From: Acidobacteriota bacterium
Lineage (GTDB): Bacteria; Acidobacteriota; Terriglobia; Terriglobales; Acidobacteriaceae
DNA: 64,000 bases
Assembly (NCBI GenBank): GCA_021851335.1
Contig: JAJZEA010000008.1
Coordinates: forward strand, 1 to 64,000
Reading direction: 5' to 3'
Shown: positions 1 through 7,898 of the stretch, piece by piece
Numbering within the stretch: the stretch's first letter is position 1
Layout: each line of letters opens with the position of its first letter
Position numbers and translations under genes: made by a program
The notes under the pieces: generated by a model
What the model saw: the letters and a program-made list of their open reading frames with translations, nothing else
The model's database searches: none
What the model was told of the DNA's origin: nothing

Positions 1-2141
1 TCAAGATCCTGACCGGCGATTACGTGGTGGATGAGAAGATGCGCACCATCAGCGTGACCGACGATGGGTGGCTGAAGATCGAAGAGCTGCTGGGAATCGG
101 CAATATCGCCGACCCGGAAAACTGGGATCTGAAGCACTACGTGGAGACGGCGATCAAGGCGCATTCGCTGTATAAGCGTGATGTGGACTACGTGGTGAAG
201 GACGGCGAGGTGATCATTGTGGACACCTTCACCGGTCGCCTGATGCCCGGTCGTCGGTGGTCAGACGGGTTGCACCAGTCGGTGGAGGCCAAGGAAGGCG
301 TTTCGATCCGCAAGGAAGACCAGACGCTGGCGACGATTACCTTTCAGAATTATTTTCGCCTCTACAACAAGCTCTCCGGCATGACGGGCACGGCGGAGAC
401 TGAGGCGACGGAGTTTGACAACATCTACAAGCTCGACATCACGGTGATTCCGACGAACAAGCCGATGTTGCGCGCGGATAACTCCGATGTGGTGTATCGG
501 ACGGTGAAGGAAAAGTACAAGGCTGTCGCCGACGACATTGCCGAGATTCACAAAAGCGGACAGCCGATTCTGGTGGGTACGACGTCGATCGAAAAAAGCG
601 AGTTGCTCTCGCAGACGCTGCAACGCAAAGGCGTGAAGCATGTGGTGCTCAACGCCAAGTTCCATGAGCGCGAAGCGGAGATTGTGGCGCAGGCGGGCCG
701 CTTTGGCATGGTGACGATTGCGACGAATATGGCCGGTCGCGGAACGGATATTCTGCTGGGCGGCAACGCGGAGTTCATGACGCGTCAGGAGTTGGTGAAG
801 AAGGCGCAGGCGCGATCGATCAGCGTGGCCGAGGGTGCGATCAATCCGACAGCGCCTGCGGGTTTTCTGCGGTTCTATTATCAGGGGCAGGAGTTTGAGA
901 CCGAACTGCGGCAGTGGGAAGAGGTTTTTGCTGTCCACGCGGCGGCTGCGGATCAAGAGCGCGAAGCGGTGATCGGAGCCGGCGGGTTGTTCATCCTGGG
1001 TACGGAACGGCACGAATCGCGACGTATCGACAACCAGTTGCGTGGACGCGCGGGACGACAGGGCGATCCGGGCGCGTCACGCTTCTATCTGTCGCTGGAA
1101 GACGACCTCATGCGCATCTTCGCCAAGGCGTGGGTTTCCACGCTGCTGGAACGGCTGGGGATGGAAGAAGGCGTGCCGATCGAGTCGAAGATGATCTCGA
1201 AGCGGATTGAAGGCGCGCAGAAGGCCGTGGAGGCGCAGAACTTCGAGTCGCGCAAACACCTGCTGGAATACGACGACGTGATGAACAAGCAGCGCGAGGC
1301 GGTCTATGGTCTGCGCCATCAGTTGCTGCTTGGCATGGAACAGCGGGAACTGATTCTGGAAGATTACGTGACGACGATTCTGGGAGCAGCGCTGGATGAG
1401 TTTGCCGATGAGCAGAAGCATCCCGAGCAGTGGAATCTGAATGGGATGAAAGCAAAGCTGGTGGATCTGTTTGGCTTCGATCTGGAAGAGGCGAAGATCG
1501 ATCCGCTGGAGATTACCCGGCATGAGCTGGGCGAGGCGATCTACGCGCAGTTGAAGGCGCACTACGAAAGCAAGGAATCGATCCTGGGTATGGAGGCTAT
1601 GCGGTATCACGAGCGGATGGTGATGCTGAGCGTGCTGGATGGGCTGTGGAAAGATCACCTGCTATCGATGGATCACCTGAAGGAAGGGATCGGGTTGCGT
1701 GGATATGCGCAGCAGGATCCGCTGGTGGCGTACAAAAAAGAGTCCTTCGATATGTTTGAGGCGATGATGACGCGCTTCCAGGAAGATACGGTTCGGTATC
1801 TGTTCCGGATGCAGATTGTGGGTCCGGATGGACAGCCAGTGACGGCGGCTCCCTCGGTTCGACGCGAGGTTCCGGCGGCACCTCCCGTGGCCAGCGCGAC
1901 AGTGAATCCGGTGCGCGAAATCGCCGTTCCGACGCGAGCACCGGCGACGACGATCGATGCGCTGGAGCGGGAGTTTGAGCGCAGAAAACAGCGTGAACTG
2001 GAAGCAGCGCGAATGGCCGGACCAGCAAGCGGCGCAACGCAGCCGACGCCGCGTACCGTGGGCGCCAAGGTAGGACGCAATGATCCTTGTCCGTGCGGAT
2101 CCGGAAAAAAGTACAAGAAGTGCCACGGCACGGAAGGCTGA
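1..2141 (+). CDS. secA: Protein translocase subunit SecA (5' end outside window)
   Basis: SecA is the ATPase motor that pushes unfolded preproteins through SecYEG at the inner membrane. The reading frame is already open at base 3, so only about the last 712 residues are here; full-length SecA proteins are about 850-1000 residues. Visible hallmarks are the nucleotide-binding-domain-2 motif MAGRGTDI (around base 730), the [25 protein letters not shown] region (1000-1070; Arg-finger/motif VI part), the helical scaffold/wing region, and a C-terminal zinc-binding SEC-C motif with the [13 protein letters not shown] spacing just before the stop. About 60 residues separate the GGNAEFM block from the [15 protein letters not shown] block, an insertion also present in many SecA proteins. 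The low-complexity Ala/Pro linker before the zinc tail is usual. A strong terminator follows. Confidence 0.98.
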   Translation, partial: KILTGDYVVDEKMRTISVTDDGWLKIEELLGIGNIADPENWDLKHYVETAIKAHSLYKRDVDYVVKDGEVIIVDTFTGRLMPGRRWSDGLHQSVEAKEGVSIRKEDQTLATITFQNYFRLYNKLSGMTGTAETEATEFDNIYKLDITVIPTNKPMLRADNSDVVYRTVKEKYKAVADDIAEIHKSGQPILVGTTSIEKSELLSQTLQRKGVKHVVLNAKFHEREAEIVAQAGRFGMVTIATNMAGRGTDILLGGNAEFMTRQELVKKAQARSISVAEGAINPTAPAGFLRFYYQGQEFETELRQWEEVFAVHAAAADQEREAVIGAGGLFILGTERHESRRIDNQLRGRAGRQGDPGASRFYLSLEDDLMRIFAKAWVSTLLERLGMEEGVPIESKMISKRIEGAQKAVEAQNFESRKHLLEYDDVMNKQREAVYGLRHQLLLGMEQRELILEDYVTTILGAALDEFADEQKHPEQWNLNGMKAKLVDLFGFDLEEAKIDPLEITRHELGEAIYAQLKAHYESKESILGMEAMRYHERMVMLSVLDGLWKDHLLSMDHLKEGIGLRGYAQQDPLVAYKKESFDMFEAMMTRFQEDTVRYLFRMQIVGPDGQPVTAAPSVRREVPAAPPVASATVNPVREIAVPTRAPATTIDALEREFERRKQRELEAARMAGPASGATQPTPRTVGAKVGRNDPCPCGSGKKYKKCHGTEG

Positions 2142-2168
2142 GGCGCAGGGAAAAAGCACACGTGCACA

Positions 2169-2214
2169 AAAACCAAGAGCCTGGCGTCGCAATCCGCGCC
2201 AGGCTCTTGGTTTT
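2169..2214 (+). terminator. Rho-independent terminator of secA
   Basis: Left arm 2169-2186 and right arm 2197-2214 form an uninterrupted 18-bp stem, counting the A4/T4 base pairs, with a 10-nt loop. The stem is GC-rich at the top and ends in TTTT. It starts 28 nt after the secA stop codon. The A-tract on the left would let it work on the other strand too, although the facing gene (TonB-C protein) ends at 2333. Confidence 0.9.
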
Positions 2215-2332
2215 GTGGGGATGACCGTGGTGGAGGGAACGCGGTTATCCCACGCGACAACGCAGGAAAAAGGAAGAAGAAATCCGCGAGCGTGTCAGAA
2301 AGTGTACTCGAAATCTACTCGCGCGATGGGTC

Positions 2333-2692
2333 TCAGTGGTTGAGTGTGAAGTTCAGATCGACGTTGACGGTGGATTGGCTGTCAGCCGGGACAAACTTCC
2401 AACGCTGAACGGCATCTTCGGCAGCCGAAGCAAGCATGTGATTGCCGCTCACGGTTTTGACCGCGGTAACTTTTCCGTCCGGCGCGACAACGGCTTGAAT
2501 TTCGACTACGCCGGTGATGCCCATGCGCTTGGCGATCTCAGGATACACGGGCGCGACGCGCTGTTTTACCGCACGATCTTCCGCATGGAGCGAGAGAGCG
2601 AGCATCATGGCGGAAAGTGCAAAGCCAGAGAGCGCAGCGGCGGCGTGGCGTGGCGAGTGACGATTGGTTTGGAAAGAAGGAAACATCATCAT
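2333..2692 (-). CDS. Exported TonB C-terminal domain protein
   Basis: 119 residues. An N-terminal segment (about residues 14-37) is hydrophobic and ends in an Ala-rich stretch, consistent with a signal peptide or membrane anchor. Residues about 40-119 match the TonB C-terminal fold: a VAPVYPEIAKRMGITGVV motif, a PDGKVTAVKTVSG hairpin and the final AVQRWKFVPA block. The protein lacks the long Pro-rich periplasm-spanning arm of true TonB, and no exbB/exbD or outer-membrane receptor is adjacent. It is therefore better described as a stand-alone periplasmic TonB-C protein than as the energy transducer. Three ATG codons in a row open the frame, and a GGGGA stretch lies just upstream. The exact substrate or partner is unknown. 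Confidence 0.85.
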   Translation of the reverse strand: MMMFPSFQTNRHSPRHAAAALSGFALSAMMLALSLHAEDRAVKQRVAPVYPEIAKRMGITGVVEIQAVVAPDGKVTAVKTVSGNHMLASAAEDAVQRWKFVPADSQSTVNVDLNFTLNH

Positions 2693-2851
2693 GGATCCCC
2701 AACGGCGAAGTGTCGCCTGCTGGATATATCGGCAAGCAGGCGGTAGACGTTAGGAATTTCCAAAATATTTGCGCATTTTTATGATCGTATCAAGAATTTC
2801 CCATGAGAATCCGCTAACGCTGTGAGGGGCGCGTGACGGCGGCAAGATCGC

Positions 2852-4603
2852 TCAGCCTTCCAGCTTGAAGCGAGTCTCCGCCAGATGATAGAGGCGTCTC
2901 CAGACGAGGCGGTTCATGCTGACGACCATGAGCGAGATGAGAATGGTGGCCAGCAGCAGAAGAGGAAACTGGCCATGGTCGGTGGCGGCGTCGATCTGCG
3001 CTCCCAGGCCGATGGTGGATAAAGTGCGGTTGCCGAGGTGGGAGTATTCGGCGAAGACGGAGGCGTTCCATGCGCCACCCGAGGCAGTGACCATGCCGGT
3101 GATGAGATACGGGAAGATGCCGGGCAGAATGAGCGTGGTCCAGCGTTGCCAGCGTGTGAATTTGTAGAGAGAAGCGGCTTCACGGAGGTCGGAGGGGATG
3201 GACATGGCGCCGGCAATGACGTTGAAGAGAATGTACCACTGGGTGCCGAGCAGCATCAGGGCCACCGAGCCGATGCCGAGTCCACCGCCGAGCTTGACCA
3301 GGCCGATGAGCAGGATGGGAAAAAACGCTGTGGCGGGAACGGAGGCGAGAATCTGTGCGACCGGCTGAACAAATCGGGCAAGACGCGGGTTGAATCCGAT
3401 GGCGACTCCGACGGGGATCGTCCAGAGGGCGGAGATGAGCAGGGAAGCGTTGACCCGCAGAAAGGTGGCTCCAGCACCTTCAAGCAGTAGTCTCAGGTCA
3501 GCCCAGGAGACGCCGCGCAACATCAGCAGGCCCTGCCACGCACCCCAGACCACGGCCGCTGCAACGGCGATGGCGAGCGTCCACAGGCGCAGAGAGGGTC
3601 GGCTGGGAACTGTTTCATCGAGGGGCTGCGTGGGTTCGGCGCGGTGCGAGGCAGCGAGATGACGGTACAGCGGTTCTTCGATCTGCGTCCAGATGCGGCG
3701 CGGCAACGATTGCAGGACGGAGGAGCGTCGCAGCAGCTCCAGAATCGGCGATACAACGCGGTCGTCGGATTCAACCTGCTCAAATTTGAATTTATCGCTC
3801 CAGGCGATGAGTGGACGCCAGAGAATCTGATCGGTGGCGACGACGATGAGGATCACGGTGGCGATGCCGGCAAGCAGGGCGTGAACGTCTCCGGAGCTTG
3901 CCGCTGTTTGCAGATAACTGCCAAGGCCGGGAAGCTGGAAGCTTCGGTCGCCCATGGTAAACATCTCGCAGGCGATGAGCGCGAACCAGCCGCCGGCGAC
4001 TGAAACGATGGAGTTCCAGACCAGGCCGATGGTGGCGTAGGGCATCTCAAGCTGCCAGAAGCGCTGCCACGCGGAGTAGCGAAAGATGCTGGCGGCTTCG
4101 AGCATCTCACGTGGGATGGTTTTGAGCGAAGTGTAGAAGCTGAAGGCAAGATTCCAGACCTGGCCGGTAAAGATGAGCAGGATCACTCCGAGTTCAATGC
4201 CAAGCTGGTGACCGGGAATGAGCGCAACCATGGCCAGAACGACAGGCGGCAGAAAGCTGAGCACGGGGATCGATTGCAGGATGTCAAGCGTGGCGATCAT
4301 CCATGCTTCCACGCGTGGATTGTAGGCGGCAAGATAGCCGTAGCTGATGGCAAAGATGAGACTGAGCACATAGGCGATGGCAATGCGCACAATCGAATAA
4401 GCCGCGTAGGCGGGAAGCGCGCGGATGGAGTGCGAGATGGGCACGACCGGAATGGGCGCCTGCATCCAGTAAGCGCCCATGTGCACGATGGTGAAGAAGA
4501 TCGCCAGACCGCACGCCGCTACGCCCGCGTCAATAAAGACGGGCCAGGTGGAGCGCATGACCAGAGAACTGGCCAGCGGGCGGAATCTGTGCTGGAGACT
4601 CAA
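2852..4603 (-). CDS. ABC transporter permease, two permease domains fused
   Basis: 583 residues forming an inner-membrane channel for a NitT/TauT-like ABC importer. The protein is two BPD_transp_1 modules in one chain, about residues 10-290 and 340-583. Each carries an EAA-type coupling loop: EAASIFRYSAWQRFWQ in the first half and EAASLYKFTRWQRW in the second. The halves are joined by a charged cytoplasmic linker. The start is a TTG that overlaps the TGA of the ATPase gene (TTGA), with a GAGGA Shine-Dalgarno sequence six bases upstream, indicating translational coupling. The next in-frame ATG (4558) has no such site. No substrate-binding protein gene is next to the pair, so the substrate cannot be named. 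Confidence 0.88.
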   Translation of the reverse strand: MSLQHRFRPLASSLVMRSTWPVFIDAGVAACGLAIFFTIVHMGAYWMQAPIPVVPISHSIRALPAYAAYSIVRIAIAYVLSLIFAISYGYLAAYNPRVEAWMIATLDILQSIPVLSFLPPVVLAMVALIPGHQLGIELGVILLIFTGQVWNLAFSFYTSLKTIPREMLEAASIFRYSAWQRFWQLEMPYATIGLVWNSIVSVAGGWFALIACEMFTMGDRSFQLPGLGSYLQTAASSGDVHALLAGIATVILIVVATDQILWRPLIAWSDKFKFEQVESDDRVVSPILELLRRSSVLQSLPRRIWTQIEEPLYRHLAASHRAEPTQPLDETVPSRPSLRLWTLAIAVAAAVVWGAWQGLLMLRGVSWADLRLLLEGAGATFLRVNASLLISALWTIPVGVAIGFNPRLARFVQPVAQILASVPATAFFPILLIGLVKLGGGLGIGSVALMLLGTQWYILFNVIAGAMSIPSDLREAASLYKFTRWQRWTTLILPGIFPYLITGMVTASGGAWNASVFAEYSHLGNRTLSTIGLGAQIDAATDHGQFPLLLLATILISLMVVSMNRLVWRRLYHLAETRFKLEG

Positions 4604-5997
4604 GCGGCGTCCTCGTCCGATGCGGTCGGCTCCGGTTCTTCCGGAAGCATGAAGCGGCGACGCGCAGCATCGAAGTCGAAAAGTTCCGCGTAACGGCCCC
4701 AGTTGACTGCGGTCTCCACCTGGCGCAGGCTCTCGTCTTCGCTGAACTGCTCGTCGAGCATGTCGAGGAAGAACTCTTCGGGGACGGTGTGGTCGTTCTT
4801 GGTTTCCAGGGCGCGACGAATCTGGCGCAGCAGAAGTACGTGCTCCAGCGCAGCTTCGCGGAAGAGTTCTTTCTGGCGAAGAATCTCGGAGTTGGCAAAA
4901 GCCGTGCCGGTGGGCGTGATGGCAACATCGCCCTCTTCCACGATGAGGAAGCCGAGCAGTTGGGCAGCATCGACGATCGGCAGCAGGTCGTCGATCTCAA
5001 AGGCGAGATCGTCGGCGAGGCGATAGATATCATCCTTGCCACCTTTGTCGATGAGCAGCTCCAGCAGGCCGGCGACTCCGCCCGGACGCGCGTGAGGCAA
5101 CATCTGATAGTGCATCTGGCGCTGGTCACGCGGCGGCTTGCCGGTGCTCTGGTCGGGCGCGGCGAGCGGGGCAACTTCAGGCCGTGTGAGAACTTTGTAG
5201 ATGTAATCGACAAGCTGCGTGAATGGTTCGGATTTGCGGTCGCGAGGGTGAGCGAGCTGTACGCGAAAGTCGGTGCGGATGTGGCCGGGATTGCGGCCAA
5301 GGACGATGATGCGGTCGGCTAGCAGCACGGCTTCTTCAATATTGTGCGTAACCAGGAAGACAGCCTTGGTGGGCATGGTCTTGCGCGACCAGAGTTCGAG
5401 CAGTTCGCTGCGCAGGTTTTCCGCGGTCAGCACATCGAGCGCCGAGAAGGGTTCATCCATGAACAGCACCTCCGGTTCGACGACCAGCGCGCGCGCAAAG
5501 CCGACACGCTGGCGCATGCCACCGGAGAGTTCCTTGGGATATGCCGCTTCAAAGCCGTCAAGACCGACGGTGTCGAGCATGCGCATACTGCGCTCACGGC
5601 GCTCGTCTGCGTCCATGCCGCGCGCTCGCAGCGGAGCCTCGACATTTTCCAGCACGGTGAGCCAGGGGAAGAGCGCGAAACTCTGAAAGACAATGGAGAC
5701 GTTGATGCTGGATTCCGCGATGGGGCGTCCATGCCAGTAGACTTGCCCGGCGCTGGGACGCGAGAGGCCGCTCAGCATCCGCAGCATGGTAGATTTGCCC
5801 GAGCCGGAGGGTCCAAGCAGCGCAAGAATCTCCCCGGGAACGATGGACAGATCGGTGGGCGAGATGACCTGGATGCGATTCTGGCTGGGCTGCGCGTAGT
5901 ATTTTTCAATACGCTCGGCGCGGATGATCGGCTCCGGCAGCGAAGCGGCCTCGCTTCCGGAGGGGTGGATCACAGTGCTGCCGAGCAGGTTGTCCAT
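4600..5997 (-). CDS. ABC transporter ATP-binding protein with AAA-associated C-terminal domain
   Basis: 465 residues from ATG 5997, which has an AGGGGG ribosome site; the frame stays open 39 codons further upstream but without one. The N-terminal half is a complete ABC ATPase of the nitrate/sulfonate/taurine type: Walker A GPSGSGKST at 62-70, Q-loop Gln105, signature LSGGM at 157-161, Walker B LFMDE at 178-182 and switch His218. After a linker, residues about 300-455 resemble the AAA-associated C-terminal domain (PF09821 type), a possible regulatory module with winged-helix-like features. It would pair with the fused double permease downstream, whose start overlaps this stop codon. Together they make a two-gene importer without its own binding protein. 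Confidence 0.9.
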   Translation of the reverse strand: MDNLLGSTVIHPSGSEAASLPEPIIRAERIEKYYAQPSQNRIQVISPTDLSIVPGEILALLGPSGSGKSTMLRMLSGLSRPSAGQVYWHGRPIAESSINVSIVFQSFALFPWLTVLENVEAPLRARGMDADERRERSMRMLDTVGLDGFEAAYPKELSGGMRQRVGFARALVVEPEVLFMDEPFSALDVLTAENLRSELLELWSRKTMPTKAVFLVTHNIEEAVLLADRIIVLGRNPGHIRTDFRVQLAHPRDRKSEPFTQLVDYIYKVLTRPEVAPLAAPDQSTGKPPRDQRQMHYQMLPHARPGGVAGLLELLIDKGGKDDIYRLADDLAFEIDDLLPIVDAAQLLGFLIVEEGDVAITPTGTAFANSEILRQKELFREAALEHVLLLRQIRRALETKNDHTVPEEFFLDMLDEQFSEDESLRQVETAVNWGRYAELFDFDAARRRFMLPEEPEPTASDEDAA

Positions 5998-6454
5998 TGC
6001 ATTCCCCCTGAAGTCATCCTTGTGAAAGAAGCAGAACCTACGTTTCAACCATCGTCGTTGTGAGAGTGTACATTGCCGAATGCGCGTCGCGCACACCTGT
6101 TGCATTCGATGCACAAAGATTGCGCCCAGGCACTTGCAACGCAGAGTAAATCTTTAACAAGGGACCAGCGAAAGCTGGTTCCGGAGGAAGTGCCTGTCGT
6201 TGCGGAAGAGCAATCCGTCGATGAATCTGAATCTCTTCCGTTTCAGTTGTGGGGCGGAGATTGCCTGTCCTTAGCTTAACGCGAATGTGGGTGGGTGGAA
6301 CAGATGGCAGACAGGAAAAATTTCAGAGGCAAACTGTACACCGTTTACACGTCAGGCTTGGCTTTGACCGCTACAATGGTTGCAGTCATACGCTTCCAGA
6401 AGGCTTGAAACGAGGAACAATACAGCGGGAGTGCAGGAGATGGTGGGACGGAGT
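5998..6454. other. Divergent intergenic region between ABC operon and receiver gene
   Basis: 457 nt with no convincing gene. It must contain the promoters of the leftward ABC operon and the rightward receiver gene. I see an AGGGGG ribosome site for the ATPase at 6003-6008 on the minus strand. A small GAAA-tetraloop hairpin has arms 6164-6169 and 6174-6179 and no T-tract. A TACAAT element lies about 80 nt before the receiver gene, inside the stretch GACCGCTACAATGG. A 68-codon open frame (6073-6279, TTG start) has no ribosome site and no recognisable features, so it is not called. Confidence 0.5.
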
Positions 6455-6826
6455 ATGAGCGAAACCAAAAGCAAGCAGCGAGTGCTGGTAGCCGACGATG
6501 AGCGTGTGATTGCAGACACTCTGTCGATGATTTTGAATCAAAGCGGATTTGAAACACGCGTGGCATACTCCGGCGAACAGGCTGTGGAGATTGCCGGCAA
6601 GTTTCATCCGGAGATGCTGATCTCGGATGTGATTATGGCGGGCGTGAACGGGATCGATGCGGCGATTGAGATTCGCCGGATGCTGCCGGAGATCAAGGTG
6701 CTCCTGTTCTCTGGACAGGCGGCAACGGCTGACCTGCTGGAAAAAGCCCGCGCGCGTGGCTATGACTTTGAAATTCTGGCGAAACCTGTGCATCCGCAGG
6801 ACCTGCTGGCTCGCATGAGGCGGTGA
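6455..6826 (+). CDS. Single-domain response regulator (receiver protein)
   Basis: 123 residues, essentially only a CheY-like receiver. Visible conserved residues are the acidic pair Asp14-Asp15, phospho-acceptor Asp58 (in LISDVIM), Ser86 (in LLFSGQ) and Lys110 (in LAKPVHP). There is no output domain, so it probably acts by protein-protein contact as CheY or Spo0F do, or as a relay element. No histidine kinase is adjacent. The start is uncertain. ATG 6455 has a GGGACGG stretch just upstream; ATG 6440 directly follows AGGAG, and a frame start at 6380 also exists. The gene stands alone and runs toward the convergent TlpA gene. Confidence 0.9.
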   Translation: MSETKSKQRVLVADDERVIADTLSMILNQSGFETRVAYSGEQAVEIAGKFHPEMLISDVIMAGVNGIDAAIEIRRMLPEIKVLLFSGQAATADLLEKARARGYDFEILAKPVHPQDLLARMRR

Positions 6827-6869
6827 AGCAAGATCCGATCCCGCGACAACGCCCGGTTTCGCGAAGTTT

Positions 6870-7418
6870 TCAAGCCCACGGTTTTGCAGAGCTTTCACGC
6901 AGCAGCCGGACAAGCTCCTGCTCTGTATGAGAGTCTGCAATGCTGCCGTCGTATCGCCTTTGCACCACGCCCGCTCGATCCACCAGAAACGAGACGGGAA
7001 GTCCCAGAATCCCGCCATAGAGCAGGCTCAGCCTGGGGTCGCTCATGACCACGGGATAGTTGATGCTGAGTTTGTGGACCCATTCGAGAGCCGCACGGGA
7101 TGAATCGTCCATCGAGATACCGAGGATTTGCAGCCCCTGGTCACGATAGCGATTCTGCCAGATAACCAACTGCGGAATCTCCGCCAGGCATGGCCCGCAC
7201 CAGCTTGCCCAGAAGTTCAACAGGACAACCTTGCCGCGAAACGCGCGAAGATGCACCGGCGCGTGGTTCGTGATGGATGGGCGAGTAAAATCCGGAGCCG
7301 ACGAGTGGACTGCAATCGATGAAGTCCGCGCGAAAGTGGACGGACAGGCGCAGAGAAACACGCCGGCCGTCAACGCGTGTAGCAGATTGCGTCGGCCGGA
7401 TTGTGCAGGCTCACGCAA
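6870..7418 (-). CDS. TlpA/ResA-like exported thioredoxin
   Basis: 182 residues if translation starts at TTG 7418, which has an AAAGGA ribosome site seven bases upstream; the open frame runs much further back only because it lies opposite the overlapping rhodanese gene. A signal peptide (RR...LLHALTAGVFLCAC, residues 9-25) precedes a thioredoxin fold with the redox motif WCGPC at 73-77, the FRGKVVLLNFWASWC strand typical of TlpA/ResA, and the cis-Pro segment GLPVSFLVDRAG. The predicted role is thiol-disulfide exchange outside the cytoplasm. The start overlaps the end of the rhodanese gene by 8 nt, and both follow the CRTAC1 gene, so the three appear to be one operon. Confidence 0.88.
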   Translation of the reverse strand: MREPAQSGRRNLLHALTAGVFLCACPSTFARTSSIAVHSSAPDFTRPSITNHAPVHLRAFRGKVVLLNFWASWCGPCLAEIPQLVIWQNRYRDQGLQILGISMDDSSRAALEWVHKLSINYPVVMSDPRLSLLYGGILGLPVSFLVDRAGVVQRRYDGSIADSHTEQELVRLLRESSAKPWA

Positions 7419-7890
7419 CCGGATATCCTTTGGCAGCCCAGTCGGCGCCGAAGTTGTTTTCGATTCGCAGCACCTTGACTGCCGAGAAGTGCATGGACTG
7501 AAGCTGATCCCATGCCGGAGCGATATTGGGGCAGTGCGTCCATGGGCAACAGCCGCAATAGAGCAGAATCGCTTGTGTGCGCGGCCAGGACGAGACCGTC
7601 TGACGCAGCAGCGCGAGTCCATCGGGTTGCGAAGCCGGGCCTGCGTAGATTGCGCCGCGAATATGCTTTTGATCGAACATGGAATGGAAGCCAACCTGCA
7701 AAATCTTCCACGGCGCCGCGTGCGACCGCTGGAGTTGCGCATTGACGAAGCCAGGCTCAAGCAAAGCGGAGGACGGAATCGTCGTTGCGCTCTCGGCCAG
7801 CAGGCGCGAAGTGTCGAGTGCAAGTGCGATTGCGCCGAGAGCGACAGGCGCGTGGAGGAGAAAATTGCGGCGTGTGTTTTGCGTGGGCAT
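7411..7890 (-). CDS. Tat-exported rhodanese-like protein
   Basis: 159 residues from ATG 7890, chosen because GAGGA lies five bases upstream; an ATG at 7902 overlaps the previous stop but lacks such a site. The N-terminus reads NTRRNFLLHA followed by a hydrophobic run, a plausible twin-arginine signal. The rest looks like a small rhodanese-type domain: an early strand ending in a possible cleavage/GAIYAGPAS region, then the active-loop position as YCGCCPWTHCPN with Cys112, Cys114, Cys115 and Cys120. A classical rhodanese loop has one catalytic Cys, so this loop has three extra thiols. It sits between the CRTAC1 protein and the TlpA thioredoxin, which could be its reductant. The substrate is unknown. 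Confidence 0.75.
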   Translation of the reverse strand: MPTQNTRRNFLLHAPVALGAIALALDTSRLLAESATTIPSSALLEPGFVNAQLQRSHAAPWKILQVGFHSMFDQKHIRGAIYAGPASQPDGLALLRQTVSSWPRTQAILLYCGCCPWTHCPNIAPAWDQLQSMHFSAVKVLRIENNFGADWAAKGYPVA

Positions 7891-7898
7891 AGCGTTCC

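Noticed and set aside
6073-6279. 68-codon frame upstream of the receiver gene
   Set aside because: TTG start without a ribosome site, no recognisable features, ends just before the receiver gene's leader. Listed only as intergenic.
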